Made by a program: the position numbers and the translations under genes
Assembly: GCA_022360055.1 (NCBI GenBank)
Contig: JAKSDO010000153.1
Span: 43,172 to 107,171, forward strand
Direction: 5' to 3'
Length of the DNA: 64,000 bases
Origin: Cytophagales bacterium
GTDB lineage: Bacteria; Bacteroidota; Bacteroidia; Cytophagales; Cyclobacteriaceae
Notes under the pieces: model-generated
Seen by the model: the letters and a program-made list of their open reading frames with translations, nothing else
Told to the model about the DNA's origin: nothing
Database searches by the model: none
Part shown: piece after piece, positions 52,974 through 60,470 of the stretch
How positions within the stretch are numbered: position 1 is the first letter of the stretch
Layout: every line of letters starts with the position of its first letter

Positions 52974-53050
52974 GTCGTTGCGAACCTGCCCCAGGCAGGC
53001 GAAGTGAAGCAATCTATTTGCGAGCTTGCTTCTTGGTCATCGTAACGACC
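52974..53050. repeat. Bacteroidota-type dispersed hairpin
   Basis: The outer arms TCGTTGCGAACC and GGTCATCGTAACGA are imperfect inverted repeats. Inside are CCTGCCCCAGGCAGG and the pair GAAGCAA/TTGCTTC. The pattern fits TTGCGA/GAAGCAATCT intergenic repeats I have seen widely in this phylum. It lies between the isomerase stop and the ThuA-PmoA start. Confidence 0.65.
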
Positions 53051-53119
53051 GAAATCATCATGCTGATCTTTTAAGCATTTAAACACCTCATCAATTTATA
53101 AGGATTAAAAAAAAATACA

Positions 53120-53968
53120 CTATTCCGCTCCCAGATTTTTTAAAAAAGCAAGGCTTTTTTTAACCGCCTCTTCACCGGCAATCTCCAAGGTCGAATACCC
53201 GTCGAATCCCTTGCTTAACAACGACTTGTAGATCTCTTCGATTCCAATCACACCCTCACCCAGGGCCATAACGCTCATGCCACAACCATATAGCCGGCCG
53301 CGCTGAGGGATGAAATCCTCACCGAGATCTTTCCAGTGGACGTGCTCAATTTTGTCTCCGAACTTTTGAATGAACTCCAGAGGATCTCCTCCTCCCAGCC
53401 AAAGGTTTCCGGTGTCCAGGTTAGCGCCCAACGCACCGGAATTGCACTTGTCAAACAGTCGTTCCATTAATGGAACGGAATCAGATATTCTGCCATGAGG
53501 TTCCATTAAAATCTTCACACCATAATCTGCCGCGACTTCCAGCGGAGCATGAAGTTTTTCCGCAATGGCAAACAATGCTTCGTCATCATCGAGTCGATGA
53601 CCAAAGTCTGTTTTTGGGTCTCCCTCGGAAGTAATGACATGTTTCACACCTAAGGCACCGGCAATTTTTATTGCTTTGATGATCTGTTCCGTACCATACC
53701 TCCAAGGTGCAGTCGGATCCAGTAAATTCGCATGGGCACAAACGCTGGTCATGGTGATACCCCTGGCTTCAAACATGCGTTTGAGATCAAACGGATTTGC
53801 ATCCAGGCTGGCCACTGCCGTAAATCCGTACTCACTGCCCAGGCATGCGCCGTCTGTATTGTCCGTGAGATCGGCATACTTAATTCCCAAATCTTTGATC
53901 TGATCCAGTTGTTTATCTAATGTTGAAAATGGATGGATCAATGCAAAACATCCTACCTTGATTGCCAT
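53120..53968 (-). CDS. Sugar phosphate isomerase/epimerase (TIM barrel, AP-endonuclease-2 family)
   Basis: The 282-residue product is a complete TIM barrel without a signal peptide, so it is cytoplasmic. Likely metal ligands are in KILMEPHG (Glu), GANLDTGNLW (Asp), IEHVHWKD (His) and YSTLEIAG (Glu). The barrel begins AIKVGCFALIHPF. Members interconvert keto-sugars or related compounds. It is divergent from an AraC regulator 105 bp away and is followed by ThuA-PmoA and Gfo/Idh genes, so the three probably form a sugar-derivative catabolic operon. A terminator-like hairpin lies in its leader. Confidence 0.9.
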   Translation of the reverse strand: MAIKVGCFALIHPFSTLDKQLDQIKDLGIKYADLTDNTDGACLGSEYGFTAVASLDANPFDLKRMFEARGITMTSVCAHANLLDPTAPWRYGTEQIIKAIKIAGALGVKHVITSEGDPKTDFGHRLDDDEALFAIAEKLHAPLEVAADYGVKILMEPHGRISDSVPLMERLFDKCNSGALGANLDTGNLWLGGGDPLEFIQKFGDKIEHVHWKDLGEDFIPQRGRLYGCGMSVMALGEGVIGIEEIYKSLLSKGFDGYSTLEIAGEEAVKKSLAFLKNLGAE

Positions 53969-53990
53969 AACTTTGGTGTTTTAAATTAAG

Positions 53991-54011
53991 AAAAAAGCCT
54001 CCACCCGGAGG
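53991..54011 (-). promoter_or_regulatory. Terminator-like hairpin in the leader of the isomerase gene
   Basis: On the minus strand the stem CCTCC-GGGT-GGAGG is followed at once by CTTTTTTC, the form of an intrinsic terminator. Its T-run ends 23 bases before the isomerase ATG at 53968. A terminator between a promoter and a start codon suggests attenuation. It could also block antisense transcription coming through the AraC gene. No alternative antiterminator pairing was identified by eye. Confidence 0.45.
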
Positions 54012-54073
54012 AGGATAACCAAATTTAAATAGCTAATCATCATAAATATTTTAATATCTTTCAGTGAAAAATA

Positions 54074-55090
54074 TTGAACTTCATGAGCAAGCCCCGATTT
54101 GTGGATATTGATGGAAAGGTATACAATGCAGACTCCTGTGTTCCGCTCAACAATGCCTGGAAAACCGGGGAAATACAATTGCATACGCTGGTCCGGGGAA
54201 CATATCCGGGACATCAGCTCGGAAGCAAGGAGCTAAGCGGCATAAAAAGCATCGGGTACTGGAATTCGGGCAAACCGCAAAGCTGGGGGCTGGACTGGCA
54301 TAGAAATGAAGGAATCGAAATCTGCTACCTCGAAAGCGGATCACTGGATTTTAAAATTGGCGGTGAGAAATATAAACTGGAGCCCAAAGACCTGACCATC
54401 ACACGACCCTGGCTTTCGCACAAGCTCGGAGACCCTAAGATCGGTGCCTCCAAGCTGCATTGGATTATTATCGATGTTGGTGTCAGGCACCCGCACCAGA
54501 TTTGGAAATGGCCCTCATGGATCATCCTTAACAAAGAAGATCTCAACACACTGACCCGCTATCTTCGGCACGATGAATCTCCGGTATGGAAATCCTCTCC
54601 GGAAATTAGTACCTGTTTCGAGCAGATTGGTGAAATTGTAAAAGGCAGATCCCATTATGACACAAAGCTGAAGATCCTTTTGAATTCTGCATTGATGGGA
54701 ATGCTGGATCTTTTCAAACGGGGAAATATGGAACTGAATGATTCATTGATCCGGACCAAACGTACCGTGCGTCTGTTTCTCAATGACCTTGAACAACACC
54801 TCATGGAAGACTGGACCATTGAATCCATCGCGCATCACTGCAACCTTGGGACTACTCAGATCACTAAATATTGCAGGGAGATCACCAACATGTCTCCGAT
54901 GCAATACCTTTCGTCACTGCGACTTAAAGCAGCAGCCGGAATCTTAAAGTCAAAACCTGAAAAAAGCATCTCTGAAATCGCTTACGAAACCGGCTTTTCC
55001 AGTCCGCAGTATTTCGCAACCGTGTTCAAACAATTTTACAAAAAGACTCCACTCCAGTTTCGGGGAGGGCATCAACTCACCGAACGCTGA
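54074..55090 (+). CDS. AraC-family transcriptional regulator with cupin-type sensor
   Basis: The 338-residue product has an N-terminal cupin-like ligand domain (about 60-150: EICYLESGSLDFKIGGEKYK, LTITRPWLSHKLG). The C-terminal AraC DNA-binding domain (about 235-335) has two helix-turn-helix units (TIESIAHHCNLGTTQITKYC and SISEIAYETGFSSPQYFATV) and ends in PLQFRGG. It is divergent from the isomerase/ThuA/Gfo operon and is the likely sugar-responsive activator of that operon. It is the only such local regulator in region 6. Confidence 0.95.
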   Translation: MNFMSKPRFVDIDGKVYNADSCVPLNNAWKTGEIQLHTLVRGTYPGHQLGSKELSGIKSIGYWNSGKPQSWGLDWHRNEGIEICYLESGSLDFKIGGEKYKLEPKDLTITRPWLSHKLGDPKIGASKLHWIIIDVGVRHPHQIWKWPSWIILNKEDLNTLTRYLRHDESPVWKSSPEISTCFEQIGEIVKGRSHYDTKLKILLNSALMGMLDLFKRGNMELNDSLIRTKRTVRLFLNDLEQHLMEDWTIESIAHHCNLGTTQITKYCREITNMSPMQYLSSLRLKAAAGILKSKPEKSISEIAYETGFSSPQYFATVFKQFYKKTPLQFRGGHQLTER

Positions 55091-55342
55091 TCTTCACATC
55101 TTGCCGATGGCTTTGACGGATCAACGACAATTAAAACAGTTATAAATTTTAATTCACGAGCGCCTTGTTATGAGCTGAATCTACCGGAAGCCGGATTTCA
55201 GATCAACGACAAAATACTTCATTCCAAACCCATTCAATTTTTACCAGGTGAATTTTCTCAAGAATAAAATCACATTTTATTGTCGACCGGTCCATGCTCA
55301 AATGAAAACATCAAACATGAATTTTATTGTTCTCATTTGATA

Positions 55343-56335
55343 CTACTTTATCAATTCATAACGTATCAAATACGCCTCCGGTCCGTTATGAACCATACCG
55401 ATTCCCCATTTTAAACCTTCGCCGACTACGACGGGGTTTGTTAAATCCGGTCGATAAGCACCCGGCGCATGGGGACGTTTTTCTGCTTTGGCAGCCAGTT
55501 TATCGCTTGTAAAATCCACTCCATCGGCGGCATATTCAAAAGTACCGCTTATTGAAGCCATCGCAGCAACTCCGGTCCCATGCGGCCAAATCATTACCTC
55601 GTGGCTACCTGCCAGTATTGGCCTGTCGAGTTTTGTGAAAGGTCCTGCCGGGCTGTTTGAAAAAGCAACCCCCATGCGGGTATGGGCAGGGCCTCCAGGC
55701 CCGTGGCTGCGGCTACGTCCTTTATAATAAAGCCAATACAAACCATTCCGGTATAGCAATGAAGCATCGTCAACGCGGTAGCTGTCAAATTTTTCAGGTT
55801 CCGGACTCACTTTCAGAATTGGCTCTTCGCTTACCCGTACAAACGGACCATCGGGAGCATCGGAAACCGCCAGCCCCAAAGCCGTAATGTCGGTCGTCGA
55901 GTTATTCTCAAACTCACCGTTTTCATTGCCAGGGGTGGGTTTTACGCCGGTGTAATACAGCCAATATTTTCCTTCGGCATAAAGGATATTGGGCGTGAAA
56001 GTAGCCTGTGAGTCAAACTTACCTTCTTTTCCCAATCCGAGGATTTCGCCCCGTTCTTTCCAGGTGTAACCTTCGTCTTTTGATGTGGCATACCACAATG
56101 TTCCCCAATAACCCGGTGAACGCCCGTAAATCTTGGTGTAGTACACATAATGCGTGTCACCAACTTTAATTACATCACTTGGGTCGCGTCGTGTACATCC
56201 TTTTTCGTGGCTAATGCCTTTTGCTTCGTCGTATTTAAAAGAAATACCTGCAAAATCGTTTTTAATGGTTTGTGCGGAAACGCTAAAACGTGTCAGCAAT
56301 AAACCGAAGAATAGAAATGTCAGAATATGTTTCAT
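55343..56335 (-). CDS. GH117/GH43-like five-bladed beta-propeller glycosidase
   Basis: The 330-residue product has a signal peptide (ILTFLFFGLLLTRFSVSA). The propeller shows GCTRRDPSDVIKVGDTHYVY (about 45-64), EGKFDSQATFTPNILYAEGK, SYRVDDASLLYRNGLYWLYY and GSHEVMIWPHGTGV. The R-D-P-S start and the single small propeller without extra modules suit GH117, whose known members remove 3,6-anhydro-L-galactose or galactose ends. A GH43 relative cannot be excluded. It follows the AraC gene convergently and has fucosidase genes upstream on its own strand. Confidence 0.65.
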   Translation of the reverse strand: MKHILTFLFFGLLLTRFSVSAQTIKNDFAGISFKYDEAKGISHEKGCTRRDPSDVIKVGDTHYVYYTKIYGRSPGYWGTLWYATSKDEGYTWKERGEILGLGKEGKFDSQATFTPNILYAEGKYWLYYTGVKPTPGNENGEFENNSTTDITALGLAVSDAPDGPFVRVSEEPILKVSPEPEKFDSYRVDDASLLYRNGLYWLYYKGRSRSHGPGGPAHTRMGVAFSNSPAGPFTKLDRPILAGSHEVMIWPHGTGVAAMASISGTFEYAADGVDFTSDKLAAKAEKRPHAPGAYRPDLTNPVVVGEGLKWGIGMVHNGPEAYLIRYELIK

Positions 56336-56913
56336 CTTTATTTGATTTTATACCTATCGAGTCATTGCGAAGATATTGGGATGCAGCGATCTGCAATAAT
56401 CCTGGGATTGGTTCGTCACGATCCTCCCCGCTATGACGGAATAAGTTTAATTTTGTATTAATAATATACGTTGTACTTCAGGAATCAAACTTTTTCCTTT
56501 AACTTTTACCAAATTAATTCCCCGATCATTCAGGTCGGGGGAGGATCGATTCGGGTCTTCAAATGTGTCGGGGCCGGTTCGTCATGATACCGGTATTTTA
56601 TGCCGATGGCTTTCAGCTTATCCCGTAACCGATTACTGCCGGCGAAAGCGTATTTTACGCCTCCAACTCTCAGGCGCATTCGGATGTCGCAAAACAAGCC
56701 GGTTTCAGTATCAGCCATCCGGTTAAAAAAAACTTGCTTCGATTGAATTATAAACTCCTATTGTAAGGAATATCCTGATTTCCGATCTTATTTGTACAAA
56801 TCGCCATTGAGGCTTCTAATTCCCGAGATTACGGTTACAATCTTTTTTCCCGGGCCTAATTCTCATACCCAGGGCCTGTCGGCAAGGGTATGCTTTTCAT
56901 AAATCTCCTTTCC
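56336..56913. other. Intergenic stretch with hairpin repeat and possible remnant
   Basis: The 578 bases between the GH95 stop and the GH117-like start hold a GTCATTGCGA-type repeat (56361-56440) and a hairpin CCCGA...TCGGG (56521-56539). A 62-codon minus frame lies at 56530-56718. That frame contains LRDKLKAIGIKYRYHDEPAP, faintly like the end of an alpha/beta-hydrolase (helix, then Y-H-x-x-P-x-x-H). It has no credible start region and may be a decayed fragment. Nothing else was recognised. Confidence 0.4.
56361..56440. repeat. Bacteroidota-type GTCATTGCGA repeat
   Basis: It starts GTCATTGCGAAG and ends with TTCGTCACGATCC and CCGCTATGACGG; the outer GTCAT/ATGAC arms are inverted. It resembles a repeat element I have seen widely between genes in Bacteroidota. 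It lies 25 bp upstream of the GH117-like start. Confidence 0.65.
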
Positions 56914-59298
56914 TCATTCACTTTGTAGATCTGTGTTGAATCGATGTGTGCTTCCTGCCTCCAAAGTAGATGATACGGTTCTTTCTCCATATCTTACATT
57001 ATAGGCTCCTCCTTTTGCCGAAGCAACGGATGCACTTACCAGTTTTCCATCTTTCCATTCGATATCTACTTCGAGCCCTCCCCTGGCTTTTAATCCGGAC
57101 ACTTTGCCATCGGGCCAGGCCTTTGGCAAGGCGGGAAGTAAGTGGATAACTCCTGCGTGGGACTGCACGAGCATTTCGACAATGCCCGCGGTGGCTCCCA
57201 TATTACCGTCCAATTGAAATGGCGGGTGGGTAGAGAACAGGTTGGGATAGACTCCTCCTCCGTCCATCATATTCACTCCTTCATCTGATGAGTATTGCAT
57301 AGCCCTGCGCAGCAGCTTATAGGCATGATCTCCATCGAGCAGCCGTGCCCAGAAGTTTATCTTCCAGGCTATGGACCAGCCGGTGCCGTCATCTCCCCGA
57401 GCTTTGAGGGATACTTTGGCCGCTTCGGCCAACTCAGGGGTTTCTACCACGCTAACTTGATGCCCGGGATAGAGGGCAAACAGGTGGGAGACATGACGGT
57501 GCCTGTTGTTAGGATCATCCACATCTTCTTTCCATTCCTGCAACTGTCCCCACTTGCCTATTTTGAGGGGAAGTAATTTGCTTTTTGCTTCAATCAACCG
57601 GTTTTTGAATGCAGCATCTTGTTGTAGCAGTTCCTCCGCTTTGATGCAGTTGGTAAACAAGTCCCATACGATTTGAATGTCCATATAGGCCCCTTTGGAA
57701 ATGCCTCCGTGTTCCGGAGAGTAAGACGGGGACGATACAAGGTAACCTTCTTCATCTTCCGTCAGGTAGTCGAGCCAGAATTTAGCGGCTTCTTTCATGA
57801 TGGGGTAGCCCTTATCTTTTAGAAATTGCTCATTCCGGTTATAATCGTAATGTTCCCATACATGGCGGGCGTACCAGCCTGCTCCTCCGGGGAAAAAGCC
57901 CCAGGGAAAATCCCAACCGGGAGCGGTAAATCCAAAGGTATTGTTCATCGTATTCACGATCCATCCTTCCGCGTTGAAGAAGCTTTCGGCACTCTTCCGT
58001 CCAGGGGCGCGCAGCTTATCAATGTAATTGATTAGGGGCTCATGACATTCGGCCAGGTTCGTTACTTCGCTGGGCCAGTAGATCATCTGAATATTAATAT
58101 TGGCATGATAGTCCGACGCCCAGGGCGGGTTGATCGAGTTATTCCACTTACCCTGCAGATTGGCTGGCATGGTACCGGGGCGTGAGCTGCTAATCATCAG
58201 GTAGCGTCCGTGCTGAAAATAGAGCGCTTCCAATCCGGGGTCCGTGGCTCCGGCTGCATAGGCTTTTAAACGTTCGTTTGTGGGAAGTTCATTTTTATCT
58301 TCACCCAAGTACAAGGTCACGTTGCCGTACAGCGATTGATAATCTTCGATATGCCGTGCCAGTATTTCTTTGTAGGTTTTTCCTCGTAAGTTATCCATGA
58401 TTTTGGTGTTCAACGCCTTGTAGTCACGGCCTTTATAGGTTGGATATTCATTGAGGTAATCGGTTGCAGCAGTCAGGTACAAAGTCATTGCCCTGGCAGA
58501 TTTAACATACAACTTGCCGTCTGCAAAAGATGCTTCAGCTCCTTCTGTTTCAACCAATATTCTACTCTCCAATTCCATCCCATTATTTTCGAGGGCTCCT
58601 GCAAGTATCAATTGACCGTTTTCATAATCAATACCGGTATTTTTGTGAGGAGTCTCAAGCCTAAGTACATAGTCCGTTCCCGAGGGGGAATCGTTTTCCA
58701 GGCGAAACACCAGCGCACGTTCAGGGTAGCTCGCGAAGTAGGTACGCGTATGATTTACCTTCCCCGACTGGTAACTCACGGCACCTACTGCTTTGGAAAT
58801 ATCAAGTTCCCTTCTATAGTCTTGTATAGCGCCTTCATGGGATGTTTTAATGTAAAGGTCTGCAAAGGCCTGGTAGGCGCCGAACCCCTCCCAACTCTGT
58901 CCATTGTTGTTCTTTCTGATTACTCCGGTAAGTTCTTTATTGGCCAGTGCATGGGCTTCATCAAACTTGCCTTCATTTAACAGTTTGCGTACCTGGGGCA
59001 GGTATCGGTGCGCATTTTCCCTGTTACCTCCATTGTACTCATCCCATTCGCCTTTGCCCCCTGCCCAAAGGGATTCTTCATTGAACTGAATATGTTCTTC
59101 TTCGACCCCTCCGAAGAACATGGCCCCCAAATAGCCGTTTCCCAGAGGTAATGCTTCTGTCATCCACTGTCCGGCGGGTTGGTTATACCAAAGTACTTCA
59201 CCGGCAGTTTTTTCTACCGGCAGGGCGGGCCTTTGTCCGGAACAGTTGTACAAAAACAGGGAAATTCCCAGTGCAATTAGTTTAAATAATCTTTTCAT
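56914..59298 (-). CDS. GH95 alpha-L-fucosidase/galactosidase-type lipoprotein
   Basis: The 794-residue product has a lipoprotein signal (LIALGISLFLYNC, Cys near residue 19). The N-terminal beta domain shows WMTEALPLGNGYLGAMFFGG (about 45-64). The (alpha/alpha)6 barrel has LQGKWNNSINPPWASDYHAN followed by INIQM, the two conserved Asn of GH95. It also has SPSYSPEHGGISKGAYMDIQ with the probable acid Glu, GTGWSIAWKINFWARL and FQLDGNMG with the conserved Asp. GH95 enzymes invert alpha-1,2-fucosyl or alpha-galactosyl bonds. Its complete leader is a copy of the 90-bp repeat. It stands in a same-strand run with ThuA and GH29 genes. Confidence 0.93.
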   Translation of the reverse strand: MKRLFKLIALGISLFLYNCSGQRPALPVEKTAGEVLWYNQPAGQWMTEALPLGNGYLGAMFFGGVEEEHIQFNEESLWAGGKGEWDEYNGGNRENAHRYLPQVRKLLNEGKFDEAHALANKELTGVIRKNNNGQSWEGFGAYQAFADLYIKTSHEGAIQDYRRELDISKAVGAVSYQSGKVNHTRTYFASYPERALVFRLENDSPSGTDYVLRLETPHKNTGIDYENGQLILAGALENNGMELESRILVETEGAEASFADGKLYVKSARAMTLYLTAATDYLNEYPTYKGRDYKALNTKIMDNLRGKTYKEILARHIEDYQSLYGNVTLYLGEDKNELPTNERLKAYAAGATDPGLEALYFQHGRYLMISSSRPGTMPANLQGKWNNSINPPWASDYHANINIQMIYWPSEVTNLAECHEPLINYIDKLRAPGRKSAESFFNAEGWIVNTMNNTFGFTAPGWDFPWGFFPGGAGWYARHVWEHYDYNRNEQFLKDKGYPIMKEAAKFWLDYLTEDEEGYLVSSPSYSPEHGGISKGAYMDIQIVWDLFTNCIKAEELLQQDAAFKNRLIEAKSKLLPLKIGKWGQLQEWKEDVDDPNNRHRHVSHLFALYPGHQVSVVETPELAEAAKVSLKARGDDGTGWSIAWKINFWARLLDGDHAYKLLRRAMQYSSDEGVNMMDGGGVYPNLFSTHPPFQLDGNMGATAGIVEMLVQSHAGVIHLLPALPKAWPDGKVSGLKARGGLEVDIEWKDGKLVSASVASAKGGAYNVRYGERTVSSTLEAGSTHRFNTDLQSE

Positions 59299-59388
59299 CC
59301 GTTTATATTTTTATAGTTTGCTGACATTCAGAGAAGTATCATCATGCTTGTATGTTTCATTAAATTGCTCCGGTCATACCGGTTTCAT
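59299..59388 (-). repeat. 90-bp repeat family, copy C, in front of GH95 gene
   Basis: In transcript sense it starts ATGAAACCGG (59388 down) and has the hairpin CCGG-TATGA-CCGG. It ends at the base before the GH95 start codon, with the same last 11 bases as copy A (AATATAAACGG). The middle differs most here, and the second stem seen in copies A and B is largely lost. The remaining 138 bases up to the ThuA stop show nothing further. Confidence 0.9.
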
Positions 59389-59526
59389 GATGGTATTTTC
59401 TTATTTCGTTTATGATTTTCAATTGTGAATCAGAGTGATACATATTCCATTTTTACATTCATGATTTCTTATAAAATATTTCCCAATTATCGCTATACCC
59501 GGTGCAACTTTTGAAGCTGCCATTCC

Positions 59527-60465
59527 TCATTCGGAATCCACCACATGCTGTTTCAAATCTCCCTTGACCAAACTTATTTGCAATTCACTGGGAAAATCTT
59601 TTGGAATGGGATAGGTCACTTTTCCGGTGCCAAGCCACTCCGCAGCCCTAATCAATGTCGTTTGGAACCCTACGCACCGATAGCCAACGGGATAAATGTC
59701 TCCTTTCCAGAGGTGCCCCATACTCGAATTATAAACTCTTCCTTTTCCATATTTTACAACCCATTCCACCGGCCATTTTATGTTGGTTTCGGATTCTATG
59801 GCGTAGGACAACACGGTAAGATTTTTAGCAGGCCCTCTTGCATATTTATACAATTCCATATCCGGGGTTTTCCATATTTTGGGCATCCCTTTATTGATGG
59901 GGTGCTCTTTGAGGACATGGATTTTTTCATCGTTTCTGGGGCCATGGTAAGTTCCTCGACCTTCTCCAGGAGGTATTTTTTTTATCTCACCGTCCTCGGC
60001 AACTTGTAGTGCAAAACCAAATTCTTTCGGTCTCCAGCCAAGGCCTATTACGGTGTCGTATTCCTGCCAGTGAGGATAAGCATTGTTAGCAGAGTGTAAA
60101 ATGTACAGTCCACCTCCGGATTTCAGATATTTCATCAGGTTTTTTTCTACATGTTCCGGCCATTTGAGTGTGGTGTCCTGTATATTGTTTGTGTTCTGTA
60201 TCACCATATCGTAGTTGCCGAACTCCGGATTCCAACTTCTCCAGGCATTGCTACCAATATCGGACGGAATGGTGGAAACAGAGATATGGAACAGATCACT
60301 CTTCTGAAGAATGGTTTTTACCACAGTGGTGGTCTGTGCCCAATCATGATTGCTAAAGCCATCCACAATAAGCACTTGTATTTTTTCCTGAGTCGATTGA
60401 GCAGTCGTAGAAACAACTGCCCATAAAAATATGCAACAAAAAAGTACTAATTTATGATAATTCAT
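59527..60465 (-). CDS. ThuA-domain secreted protein
   Basis: The 312-residue product starts at the ATG at 60465; a GTG two codons earlier would overlap the upstream stop. The signal peptide is LVLFCCIFLWAVVSTTAQ. The ThuA fold shows KIQVLIVDGFSNHDWAQTTT, SGGGLYILHSANNAYPHWQE, GRVYNSSMGHLWKGD and AAEWLGTGKVTYP. It is separate from the ThuA-PmoA fusion of this cluster and lacks the second domain. The gene lies five bases after the GH29 stop and is surely in the same transcript. Its role in processing sugars released by the fucosidases is likely but its reaction is unknown. Confidence 0.9.
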   Translation of the reverse strand: MNYHKLVLFCCIFLWAVVSTTAQSTQEKIQVLIVDGFSNHDWAQTTTVVKTILQKSDLFHISVSTIPSDIGSNAWRSWNPEFGNYDMVIQNTNNIQDTTLKWPEHVEKNLMKYLKSGGGLYILHSANNAYPHWQEYDTVIGLGWRPKEFGFALQVAEDGEIKKIPPGEGRGTYHGPRNDEKIHVLKEHPINKGMPKIWKTPDMELYKYARGPAKNLTVLSYAIESETNIKWPVEWVVKYGKGRVYNSSMGHLWKGDIYPVGYRCVGFQTTLIRAAEWLGTGKVTYPIPKDFPSELQISLVKGDLKQHVVDSE

Positions 60466-60470
60466 GGTCA

